This document shows, piece by piece, positions 8,880 to 16,067 of a DNA stretch of 20,565 nucleotides. Each line of letters starts with the position of its first letter. The stretch's first letter is position 1. Position numbers and translations under genes: made by a program. The DNA is from an uncultured Bacilli bacterium. Lineage in GTDB: Bacteria > Bacillota_I > Bacilli_A > RF39 > UBA660. The notes under the pieces are model-generated. The model saw only the letters and a program-made list of their open reading frames with translations. It had not been told where the DNA came from and made no database searches. The stretch covers positions 1 to 20,565 of the forward strand of contig CAKOIB010000008.1 in the NCBI GenBank assembly GCA_934086255.1, written 5' to 3'.

Positions 8880-9479
8880 CTAAATATCTAAAATATAACT
8901 AACTACCTTAGTTACTTCATTCTTCATTATATTATAATCAATATTTCCATGTCTATGATAAACAACCTCATGACAATAATTTTCAACTATACCCATTATA
9001 ATATGAACCCTCTCAAAAAGATTAGGACACTTAATACCATTACTTTCTAAAACACTAACAATTCTTTTTGTCGTATCAATTTCCTTATCATGAAATATTT
9101 CTGCTATATCATCATCCAAATGCGCAAGACCAATCATTTGCTCATGAGCCTTCTTCGATAAAGTATGCTTCTTTATAAAAACATCAAGCAATCCATCAAA
9201 AACAACAGGCAAATTATCAAAGTTAATCGAAGTATTTAAAACATCCAAAATTGGAAACATAATACTATCAGAATAATTCTTAAAACCTTGAGCAAAAATA
9301 TCTTTCTTATCATTAAAATATTGATAAATAATACCAGTAGAAACACCAACATACTTAGCTATATCATTAGTATTAGTATTATAATAACCATTCTCACACA
9401 TTAAATAAAATCCCATTTCAATAATCTTATTTCTCTTTTCAATAGATCTCTTTTGAGTAGGAACTCTAACTTCAGACAT
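8880..9479 (-). CDS. TetR/AcrR family transcriptional regulator
   Basis: This 199-aa protein has an N-terminal TetR-type helix-turn-helix at about residues 36-55 (TNDIAKYVGVSTGIIYQYF), followed by the typical KKDIF turn and an all-helical ligand-binding half. The ligand is unknown. It is divergent from an ABC exporter and 144 bp away, the usual arrangement for a repressor that controls both itself and the efflux pump. The start is supported by GGTGAT about 8 nt upstream on the minus strand. In its first 52 codons I count third positions T 34, A 10, G 8, C 0, which is very unlike its + strand neighbours (see findings). It forms a two-gene unit with the PAP2 gene. Confidence 0.93.
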   Translation of the reverse strand: MSEVRVPTQKRSIEKRNKIIEMGFYLMCENGYYNTNTNDIAKYVGVSTGIIYQYFNDKKDIFAQGFKNYSDSIMFPILDVLNTSINFDNLPVVFDGLLDVFIKKHTLSKKAHEQMIGLAHLDDDIAEIFHDKEIDTTKRIVSVLESNGIKCPNLFERVHIIMGIVENYCHEVVYHRHGNIDYNIMKNEVTKVVSYILDI

Positions 9480-9496
9480 AATATATCACCAACAAT

Positions 9497-9506
9497 ATTG
9501 TATCAC
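9497..9506 (-). promoter_or_regulatory. Probable extended -10 promoter of tetR-PAP2 unit
   Basis: Read on the minus strand, TGTGATACAAT contains TACAAT (9502 down to 9497) with a TGA extension. The -35 is poor. It lies 17 nt before the TetR start codon. Confidence 0.4.
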
Positions 9507-9528
9507 AAAAATTAAAAATATAAAACAT

Positions 9529-9604
9529 GAAAAAAATATCACATTAGTATTGACTGGTAAATATAATAAATGTATAATAAATATGAAATGCGAAAAAAAT
9601 ATCA
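9529..9604 (+). repeat. Direct repeats flanking the exporter promoter
   Basis: GAAAAAAATATCA occurs at 9529-9541 and 9592-9604, 63 bp apart (about six helical turns), one copy on each side of the promoter. Within the promoter, TATAATAAAT is repeated with an 11-bp period (9562-9571 and 9573-9582). AT-rich DNA makes chance repeats possible. Confidence 0.45.
9550..9578 (+). promoter_or_regulatory. Strong sigma-A-type promoter of the ABC exporter genes
   Basis: TTGACT (9550-9555) and a perfect TATAAT (9573-9578) are separated by exactly 17 nt. This is the best promoter match in the window. Predicted transcription start is near 9585, giving a leader of about 39 nt. Confidence 0.85.
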
Positions 9605-9609
9605 TATTT
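9579..9609 (+). promoter_or_regulatory. Candidate operator: inverted repeat over the exporter transcription start
   Basis: AAATATGA (9579-9586) and TCATATTT (9602-9609) are perfect 8-bp inverted arms separated by 15 nt. They lie directly after the -10 and across the predicted start of transcription. Position fits repression by the divergent TetR protein; the wide spacing is unusual for that family, so a leader hairpin is also possible. Confidence 0.4.
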
Positions 9610-9623
9610 GAAAGGAAGATACT

Positions 9624-10325
9624 ATGCAAGAATTAATAAACTTTAAAAACGTAAGCAAAACCTATGTTCTAGGAGAACAAAAATATAAAGCTTTAGACAA
9701 AGTAAACTTTAAAATTAATAAAGGTGAATTCGTCGTAATACTTGGACCATCTGGCGCAGGAAAATCAACACTACTAAACCTTCTCGGAGGAATGGACAAA
9801 GCAACAAGTGGTACAATCACTATAAACAATGAAGAAATATCAAAATATAGTGATGAAAAACTAACAACATATCGAGCAGAAAACATTGGATTTATTTTTC
9901 AATTTTATAACATCCTACCAACTCTAACAGTACTAGAAAACGTAAAAATAGTAAACGATATAGTAAAAAATCCAAAAAATGCTAAAGAAGTACTAAAACA
10001 AGTTGGACTAGAAAAACACTACAATAAATTTCCCAACCAACTATCCGGAGGAGAACAACAAAGAGTATCAATCGCACGAGCAGTAGCAAAAGATCCAATT
10101 CTTCTTTTATGTGATGAACCAACCGGAGCCCTAGATTCAAAAACCGGTGTTGAAGTATTAAAACTATTAAAAAAACAATGCGATGAAAATAATACAGTCG
10201 TCGTAGTAACACATAACTCATTAATCGCGGAAATCGCAGACCATATTATAAGATTAAAAAATGGAAAAATAGAAAGTGACGAAATAAATAAAAATCCTAA
10301 AAATATAGATGAGGTAGTTTGGTAA
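9624..10325 (+). CDS. ABC transporter ATP-binding protein (MacB/LolD-type)
   Basis: This 233-aa ATPase powers the permease encoded next. Walker A is GPSGAGKST (41-49), the Q-loop is IFQFYN, the ABC signature is LSGGEQQR (140-147), Walker B is ILLLCDEP (159-166), followed by TGALD and the H-loop VVVTHN. The short N-terminus and the TGALDS D-loop are typical of the MacB/LolD/FtsE group, which works with FtsX-domain permeases in peptide, macrolide or lipoprotein handling. Start: AAAGGAAG (9611-9618) before the ATG. Only 1 nt separates its stop from the permease ATG. The divergent TetR gene and the strong promoter with inverted repeat suggest inducible expression. Substrate is unknown. Confidence 0.95.
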   Translation: MQELINFKNVSKTYVLGEQKYKALDKVNFKINKGEFVVILGPSGAGKSTLLNLLGGMDKATSGTITINNEEISKYSDEKLTTYRAENIGFIFQFYNILPTLTVLENVKIVNDIVKNPKNAKEVLKQVGLEKHYNKFPNQLSGGEQQRVSIARAVAKDPILLLCDEPTGALDSKTGVEVLKLLKKQCDENNTVVVVTHNSLIAEIADHIIRLKNGKIESDEINKNPKNIDEVVW

Positions 10326-10326
10326 T

Positions 10327-12699
10327 ATGCTAAAAAAGAAAATGCTACGTGACATCATGCAAAATAAGTCACAATTCATAACCATATTTCTAATGGTTTT
10401 AATCGGAATAATGGTCTACGTTGGAGTAGAAGCCTACATGAGTGGTATGATAAATGCAAGAGATAAATTCAACAGCGAAAACAACATTCAAGACTTAAAC
10501 GTAATTGGACAAAACTTTACTAAAGAAGATTTAGAAGACATAAAAAAAATAAATAATGTAGAAAACGCTGAAAGAAAACTAGAATTAACAGGAATAGATG
10601 CTGATGATAAAGATAAAACATATCTAATAAGCTTTATCGAAGAAAACAATATATCAAAGTTTTACATAATCGAAGGAATACCATTTGATAAAGATAAAAA
10701 AGGAGTTTGGTTAGATAATTTTTATGCCAAAGAAAACAATATAAAAATAAATGACACTATAAAAATAAAATATGATAACATAACATTCGAAGAAAAAATA
10801 CTTGGACTAATAAACGTACCTGATCACATATACGACACCAAAGATGAAAAAGAAATAATTCCTGATAGAAAAAAATTCGGTTTTGTCTATATGTCATCAA
10901 AAGAAATACCAGAAAACTACATTAAAGACTTAATTAAAAAAGAAACAGGTAATAATATCGACCCATCAAACTATATAAAAAACTTTAACTATGAAGACTA
11001 TATTCCATACAATTATATAATGGTCGATGTAAAAGATAAAAAGAATAATAATCAAGTAAAAAATGATATTGAAGAAAATATAACAAATGCACAAGCAATA
11101 ATAAATATCGAAGACACTGCATCATATCAAATGTATCAAGGAGAAATAGATGAAGCAAAAGCATACATCGGAATATTCTCAGGCCTATTTCTATTTATAG
11201 CAATGCTCTCAGTAATAACAACAATGACTAGAGTAGTAAAAAATCAAAAACTACAAATAGGCACCCTAAAATCATTAGGATTCAATAAAAGAAAAATATC
11301 ATTTCACTACATAGGATACGGATTATTTGTATCAACAATCGGAGCCATATGTGGAATACTACTAGGTAGATACTTCATAGGAAACATCTTCCTAAACCTT
11401 GAAATGTCCTTCTTTGAAGTTCCAAATGGAGTCCCAGTAATAGAAAAATCAAGCTATATAATGGCCTTTTTAACAGTACTTACAGTATCATTAATAACAT
11501 ACTTCACTTGTAAAAAAGAATTAAAAAAGTCTCCAGCAGACCAACTAAGAAATGAACCACCAAAAATAAACAATAAAACTCTAAATATTACAACAAAACA
11601 TCCATTTAAAAACCTACCTTTCAGTACTAAATGGAACCTAAGAGACATTTTAAGAAATAAGTTCAGGACCATAACAGCACTTGTTGGAATAATTGGATGT
11701 TCAACCCTAATAGTATGCGCATTTGGTATGTTAAACAGTATGAACAATTTCATAAAACTACAATTCGAAGAACTATATAATTTTAACTACAAACTAACTA
11801 TAAAAGAAAATATAAAAGAAGAAGAACTAAATAATTTGAAACAAACATATGGAAACAGTACTAGTCAAACCCTAAATATAGAAATAAAAGACGAAAATGG
11901 AGACAGAACAACAAATAACATCTTCGTAACAGATGCAAACAATCTAGTAAGATTCAAAGATAAAAACGATAACTATATAAAAATAAATAATGATAATGGA
12001 GTATATGTAACAGAAAAATTAGCACAAAATAATAACTATAAAAAAGGTGACAAAATAACATGGCATGTATATGGTGATAAAAAATACTACACATCAACAA
12101 TTATTGGTTTCAACAAAGATCCACAAAATCAAAACATAACAATGACCAAAAACTACCTAGAAAGCCTAAATATAAAATATCAACCAGACTCACTATATAC
12201 AAATAAAGACCTAAAAGACGTAAAAGAAATAGAAAATATAAAACTAATCCAAGAAAAAGATTCACTAAAAGAAAGTATGCAACAAATGCTTTCAATGATG
12301 CAACAAATGATAATTATCATAATTCTCTTTGCATGCATCCTCGGAGGTGTTATAATATATAACATGGGAGTCCTTTCTTACAGTGAAAAAAAATATCAAT
12401 TTGCAACCCTAAAAGTATTAGGATTCAAAAACAAAAAAATAAGACATATCTTTATCGAACAAAACATTTGGATAACAATACTAGCAATAATACTTGGACT
12501 ACCATCAGGTTACTACTTAACAAAATGGATATTTATTATGTGCCTAGACGACAACTTTGACTTTGGTGTTAAAATAAATACATCAACATACATAATCGCT
12601 GCCATAGGTACATTCGTCGTAGCATACATAACATCAAGAATACTATCCAAAAAAATAAACAAAATAGATATGGTAAGTAGCTTAAAAACAAATGAATAA
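10327..12699 (+). CDS. ABC transporter permease, FtsX/MacB type (two FtsX domains)
   Basis: This 790-aa permease has about eight membrane segments: near 12-34, then a large extracellular part, 279-303, 328-350, 375-396, a second half beginning 445-468, another extracellular part, then 661-683, 713-735 and 753-772. The duplicated FtsX-domain layout is shown by the matching segments LQIGTLKSLGFNKRKI and YQFATLKVLGFKNKKI after the second membrane helix of each half. Such permeases partner LolD/MacB-type ATPases and often handle antimicrobial peptides or act as mechanotransmitters. A methionine/glutamine run lies just before TM6 (Met651, 654, 657, 658, 661). Ribosome site GAGGT (10311-10315) is 11 nt from the ATG. 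Phosphoglycerate mutase starts 11 nt after its stop, so cotranscription is likely. Confidence 0.92.
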   Translation: MLKKKMLRDIMQNKSQFITIFLMVLIGIMVYVGVEAYMSGMINARDKFNSENNIQDLNVIGQNFTKEDLEDIKKINNVENAERKLELTGIDADDKDKTYLISFIEENNISKFYIIEGIPFDKDKKGVWLDNFYAKENNIKINDTIKIKYDNITFEEKILGLINVPDHIYDTKDEKEIIPDRKKFGFVYMSSKEIPENYIKDLIKKETGNNIDPSNYIKNFNYEDYIPYNYIMVDVKDKKNNNQVKNDIEENITNAQAIINIEDTASYQMYQGEIDEAKAYIGIFSGLFLFIAMLSVITTMTRVVKNQKLQIGTLKSLGFNKRKISFHYIGYGLFVSTIGAICGILLGRYFIGNIFLNLEMSFFEVPNGVPVIEKSSYIMAFLTVLTVSLITYFTCKKELKKSPADQLRNEPPKINNKTLNITTKHPFKNLPFSTKWNLRDILRNKFRTITALVGIIGCSTLIVCAFGMLNSMNNFIKLQFEELYNFNYKLTIKENIKEEELNNLKQTYGNSTSQTLNIEIKDENGDRTTNNIFVTDANNLVRFKDKNDNYIKINNDNGVYVTEKLAQNNNYKKGDKITWHVYGDKKYYTSTIIGFNKDPQNQNITMTKNYLESLNIKYQPDSLYTNKDLKDVKEIENIKLIQEKDSLKESMQQMLSMMQQMIIIIILFACILGGVIIYNMGVLSYSEKKYQFATLKVLGFKNKKIRHIFIEQNIWITILAIILGLPSGYYLTKWIFIMCLDDNFDFGVKINTSTYIIAAIGTFVVAYITSRILSKKINKIDMVSSLKTNE

Positions 12700-12710
12700 A
12701 AGGTGATGAA

Positions 12711-13397
12711 ATGATAAAACTAATACTAGTAAGACATGGTCAAAGCACATATAACAAAAAAAATCTTTTTACAGGATGGCTTGATGTAGGACTAACACTA
12801 CAAGGCATACAAGAAGCAAAAAAAGCTGGAAAAATAATAAAAAATAATAACTTAACATTTGATATAGCATACACATCAGAACTAAAAAGAGCCCAAAAAA
12901 CTCTAGAATACATTCTAAAAGAAATAAATCAAAAAAATATACCAGTTATAAAAACATATAAACTAAATGAAAGACACTATGGAGCATTACAAGGACTAAA
13001 TAAAGATGAAATGAAAAAAAAGTTTGGAGAAGAACAGGTAAACTTATGGAGACGCAGTCTATATGAAAAACCACCCGAACTTTCTAAACAAGACAAAACA
13101 TACCCAGGAAATAATCCTAAGTATAAAAATATAAAAGAAGAACTACCAACATCAGAAAGCTTATATGACACAATGTTAAGAGTATCAGACTATTATGAAA
13201 ATGAAATAATAACAAAACTAAAAGAAAATAAAAAAGTCCTAATAGTAGCACATGGAAACTCTCTAAGAGCCTTAATAAAATACTTAGACAACATAAGTGA
13301 TGATGACATTATGAAACTAGAAATCCCAACCGGTGAACCAATATGCTATGAACTAGATGAAGGACTAAAGCCAATAAGACATTATTATTTGAAATAG
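12711..13397 (+). CDS. gpmA: 2,3-bisphosphoglycerate-dependent phosphoglycerate mutase
   Basis: This glycolytic enzyme interconverts 3- and 2-phosphoglycerate in the cytoplasm. The histidine-phosphatase signature VRHGQSTYN gives phosphorylated His9 (with Arg8). LFTGWLDVGLT is a phosphoglycerate-mutase hallmark not found in most other phosphatases of the superfamily. Further catalytic residues are Arg in ELKRAQKT (around 60), Glu87-Arg-His-Tyr (ERHYG) and His181 (VAHGNSLRAL). At 228 aa it matches the short Gram-positive form. Start: AGGTGAT (12701-12707) before the ATG. It follows the ABC permease by 11 nt, an odd partner for a core glycolytic gene; I see no separate promoter. Confidence 0.96.
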   Translation: MIKLILVRHGQSTYNKKNLFTGWLDVGLTLQGIQEAKKAGKIIKNNNLTFDIAYTSELKRAQKTLEYILKEINQKNIPVIKTYKLNERHYGALQGLNKDEMKKKFGEEQVNLWRRSLYEKPPELSKQDKTYPGNNPKYKNIKEELPTSESLYDTMLRVSDYYENEIITKLKENKKVLIVAHGNSLRALIKYLDNISDDDIMKLEIPTGEPICYELDEGLKPIRHYYLK

Positions 13398-13417
13398 TTC
13401 TTTTTCTTAAAAATAAC

Positions 13418-13437
13418 AGTTGAACAATTATTCAACT
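13418..13437 (+). promoter_or_regulatory. ArsR/SmtB-type metal operator of cadC-cadA
   Basis: AGTTGAA (13418-13424) and TTCAACT (13431-13437) are perfect 7-bp arms around a 6-nt centre. The core TGAACAATTATTCA matches the TGAACAA-N-TTCA form known for SmtB/CzrA/ZiaR/CadC sites. It lies 16 nt before the cadC start. A possible promoter is TTGAAA (13389-13394), 17 nt, AATAAC (13412-13417), which would put the operator on the transcription start. Confidence 0.8.
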
Positions 13438-13453
13438 ATAAAAGAGGTAATAT

Positions 13454-13819
13454 ATGAAAAAAGAATATACATGTGATTGTAACATTATCCATCAGCAAGT
13501 AGTAAAAGACACCAAAGAAAAAATGTTAAAAGAAAAAACACTAAAAAATATGAGCATACTTTTTAGTGTATTAAAAGATCAAACAAGAATAAAAATAATA
13601 TGTGCATTAGATAACAATGAAATGTGTGTATGTGACATAGCAAACACCCTAGAAATGACAAAATCAGCCATATCACACCAACTAAACATACTAAGAAAAA
13701 ACAACCTAGTAAAATATAGAAAACAAGGAAAAGAAGTATACTATACTTTAGATGATGATCATGTAAAAGAAATATTTGAACTAACACTAGCACATATAAA
13801 ACATAAGGAGGAAAAATGA
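13454..13819 (+). CDS. cadC: CadC-type metal-sensing ArsR/SmtB repressor
   Basis: This 121-aa winged-helix repressor should leave its operator when it binds Cd, Pb or Zn. Both metal sites of the family are visible. The alpha3N thiolate set is C7 (with C9 nearby), C58 and C60 in the MCVCD motif. The alpha5 set is Asp101, His103, His114 and His117. The numbering coincides with the S. aureus pI258 CadC ligands (C7, C11, C58, C60; D101, H103, H114, E117). The differences are C9 in place of C11 and His117 in place of Glu117; His at the latter is SmtB/CzrA-like. The recognition helix is TKSAISHQLNIL (69-80). Ribosome site AGAGGT precedes the ATG. The gene overlaps cadA by 4 nt (ATGA), so it is autoregulated with the pump it controls. 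Confidence 0.94.
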   Translation: MKKEYTCDCNIIHQQVVKDTKEKMLKEKTLKNMSILFSVLKDQTRIKIICALDNNEMCVCDIANTLEMTKSAISHQLNILRKNNLVKYRKQGKEVYYTLDDDHVKEIFELTLAHIKHKEEK

Positions 13820-15849
13820 AAAAATACAAATACAATATAAACAATTTAGACTGTGCAAATTGTGCCAGAGAAATCGAAGAACAACTAAATAAAAATAAAG
13901 ACTTTAAAAATGCCGTAGTAAACTTTAACACTAAAAAAATATCATATGAATCAGAAAAAGAATACACGATAAAAGAATTAAATGACATAATAAAAAAGAT
14001 TGAACCAGATGCATTTGTATCCGAAGAAGAAATAAAGATAAAAAAACAATACCATCTAAAAGTACTAATAATAGCTATCATAATTCTTTTATCAGGATAC
14101 TTTCTACAACTACCAAAATACTTAAAAATAACAATGTACCTAATATCTTATACATTATTACTTTATAGAACAACTATAAATGCTATAAAACTACTAATAA
14201 AAAGTAAAACAATAAATGAAAATGCACTAATTACAATCTCTTCACTCGGAGCACTCTTAATCGGCGAAGTACTCGAAGGAGCAATGGTAATAACACTATA
14301 TACTATAGGAAAACTACTTGAAGAAAAAGCAATAAATAACTCAAGAAAATCAATCAAAGACCTAATCGATATAAAACAACCCATTGCTAATAAAAAAGAA
14401 AACAACCAAATAATAAGTATTCCAGTAGAACAAATAAAAATAAATGATGTACTAGTGGTCAAAAAAGGAGAAAAAATACCAGTAGACTCTATAGTAATCA
14501 AAGGAACAACATTACTAGACACATCGGCACTAACCGGAGAATCAGAACTAGTAGAAATAAAAGAACAAGACCAAGTCCTATCAGGAAGCATAAACCAAGG
14601 AAAAATAATAGAAATAAAAGCCCAAAAAACATTCGAAGACTCAACCGTAGCAAAAATACTAGAACTATTAGAAAGCGCAACCGATAAAAAAACTAAAACA
14701 GAAACAACAATATCAAAAATAAGCAAAATATACACACCAACAGTAATAATCTTAGCATTACTAGTAATATTCCTATTACCATTATTTAAAATACCATTCC
14801 AAGAATCAATCTACCGTGGCCTAACATTTTTAGTAATATCATGTCCATGTGCTATTGCAATATCAGTACCACTATCATACTTTACAGGAATCGGAGCATC
14901 AAGTAAAAATGGTATCTTAGTAAAAGGAAGCAATTACTTAGATAATCTATCAAACACCAAAAATATTATATTTGATAAAACAGGAACACTAACAAACGCA
15001 ACATTCGAAGTAACAGAAATAAAAGTATTAGATAAAAACTATACAAAAGAACAAATAATAGACATTCTAGTAAAAGGGGAATCCCTATCAAACCATCCAA
15101 TTGCAACCTCTATAATAAAACTAAAAAAAGGCAAAATAAATAATAAAGACATTAAAAACTTTCAAGAAATCGAAGGAAAAGGTATTACATTTGAACTAAA
15201 TAATAAAAAAATAGCAATAGGAAACAAAAAACTATGTAACTGTGAAGAAGAAACAACACTTCATTTAAATATAGATAACAAACACATCGCATCAATTACA
15301 ATAAACGATGGAATAAAACAAGGAGCAAAAAAAACAATAGAGGATTTAAAAAAACTAAATATAAAAACATACATGTTTACCGGAGACAAAAAACAAATAG
15401 CACTAGAAATAGGTAAAAAACTAGACATAGATGAAATAAAATATGAAATGCTTCCAACAGATAAGTTTGAAAACTATGAAAAAGTAGCTAAAGAACAAGA
15501 AATAACAATATTCGTCGGAGACGGTATAAACGATGCTCCAGTACTAAAACGTTCAGACATTGGTATATCAATGGGTAATATTGGAACAGACTCAGCAATC
15601 GAAGCAAGCGATATAGTTATTATGAAAGATGACCTAGAAAAAATACCATTAGCAATAAATATATCAAAATACACAAAACACATAATAAAACAAAACTTAA
15701 TATTTGCAATCACAGTAAAATTATCAATACTACTACTAAGTATATTCGGCTTAGCAAACATGTGGTTCGCCGTATTCGCAGACACTGGAGTAACATTATT
15801 AACTATAATAAACACTCTAAGAATCATAAAAAAATATCAAAAAAACTAA
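13816..15849 (+). CDS. cadA: Cd2+/Zn2+/Pb2+-exporting P1B-type ATPase
   Basis: This 677-aa membrane pump expels divalent soft metals with ATP. The N-terminal heavy-metal domain carries DCANC (Cys13, Cys16). The ATPase core shows TGES in the actuator domain, the membrane motif Cys343-Pro-Cys345, phosphorylation site DKTGTLT (Asp387), SNHP (nucleotide-binding histidine) and GDGINDAP (568-575). The last helix has DTGVTLLTIINTLR, whose Asp is the P1B-2 (Zn/Cd/Pb) mark rather than the copper type. It is slightly shorter than the 700-730 aa of typical CadA and has one metal-binding domain. It is translationally coupled to cadC (ATGA overlap, AAGGAGG). Metal specificity rests on the P1B-2 motifs and the CadC partner. 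Confidence 0.95.
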   Translation: MKKYKYNINNLDCANCAREIEEQLNKNKDFKNAVVNFNTKKISYESEKEYTIKELNDIIKKIEPDAFVSEEEIKIKKQYHLKVLIIAIIILLSGYFLQLPKYLKITMYLISYTLLLYRTTINAIKLLIKSKTINENALITISSLGALLIGEVLEGAMVITLYTIGKLLEEKAINNSRKSIKDLIDIKQPIANKKENNQIISIPVEQIKINDVLVVKKGEKIPVDSIVIKGTTLLDTSALTGESELVEIKEQDQVLSGSINQGKIIEIKAQKTFEDSTVAKILELLESATDKKTKTETTISKISKIYTPTVIILALLVIFLLPLFKIPFQESIYRGLTFLVISCPCAIAISVPLSYFTGIGASSKNGILVKGSNYLDNLSNTKNIIFDKTGTLTNATFEVTEIKVLDKNYTKEQIIDILVKGESLSNHPIATSIIKLKKGKINNKDIKNFQEIEGKGITFELNNKKIAIGNKKLCNCEEETTLHLNIDNKHIASITINDGIKQGAKKTIEDLKKLNIKTYMFTGDKKQIALEIGKKLDIDEIKYEMLPTDKFENYEKVAKEQEITIFVGDGINDAPVLKRSDIGISMGNIGTDSAIEASDIVIMKDDLEKIPLAINISKYTKHIIKQNLIFAITVKLSILLLSIFGLANMWFAVFADTGVTLLTIINTLRIIKKYQKN

Positions 15850-15982
15850 AAGTCCTATGAAAAACGTGTAAACACAAAAAATATTTCAAAAATACTCAGG
15901 ATACAATCCCACAACAAAAATAAAATCTGTTCCACTATACGCAACATTCGTGATAAAAAATGATTAAGTAAAACAAAAATAC
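15850..15982 (+). other. Intergenic spacer after cadA, no gene seen
   Basis: I see no open frame, RNA gene or convincing terminator here. Base count by eye is A 68, T 29, C 24, G 12, so it shares the A/C richness of the genes. Small inverted repeats (GTGTAAACAC, GGAT-ACA-ATCC) lack T runs. Confidence 0.6.
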
Positions 15983-16031
15983 AAAGTTTACAATAAAACG
16001 ACAAGTACAAATGTCAATAATTGTAAACTTT
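15983..16031 (+). promoter_or_regulatory. Nested inverted repeat upstream of the two-HEPN-motif gene
   Basis: AAAGTTTACAAT (15983-15994) and ATTGTAAACTTT (16020-16031) form perfect 12-bp arms. A second pair, GACA (16000-16003) and TGTC (16012-16015), lies between them on nearly the same centre. The right arm contains the -35 (TTGTAA) of the downstream promoter. This suggests an operator for an unknown repressor, or a structured RNA if transcribed from further upstream. Confidence 0.6.
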
Positions 16032-16049
16032 TGTCATATATGGTAAAAT
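16021..16049 (+). promoter_or_regulatory. Probable promoter of the two-HEPN-motif/U32 operon
   Basis: TTGTAA (16021-16026), 17 nt, TAAAAT (16044-16049) with a TGG extension (16041-16043). Transcription would start near 16055-16057, leaving a leader of only about 12 nt with the ribosome site at its very 5' end. Confidence 0.55.
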
Positions 16050-16067
16050 ATAAAAGAGGTGAGATAA

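Noticed and set aside
13384..13408. Terminator after gpmA (6-bp A/T stem, 3-nt loop, then TCTTTTTCTT)
   Set aside because: The stem has only A-T and one G-U pair and overlaps the possible cadC -35; too weak to call.
13437..13442. TATAAA as the -10 of cadC
   Set aside because: Transcription would begin after the ribosome site (13443-13448), leaving the gene without one; the site further upstream is preferred.
15850..16067. CRISPR array or guide-like repeats beside the two-HEPN-motif gene
   Set aside because: Only one inverted repeat is present; there are no regularly spaced direct repeats of 20 nt or more in this spacer or elsewhere in the window.
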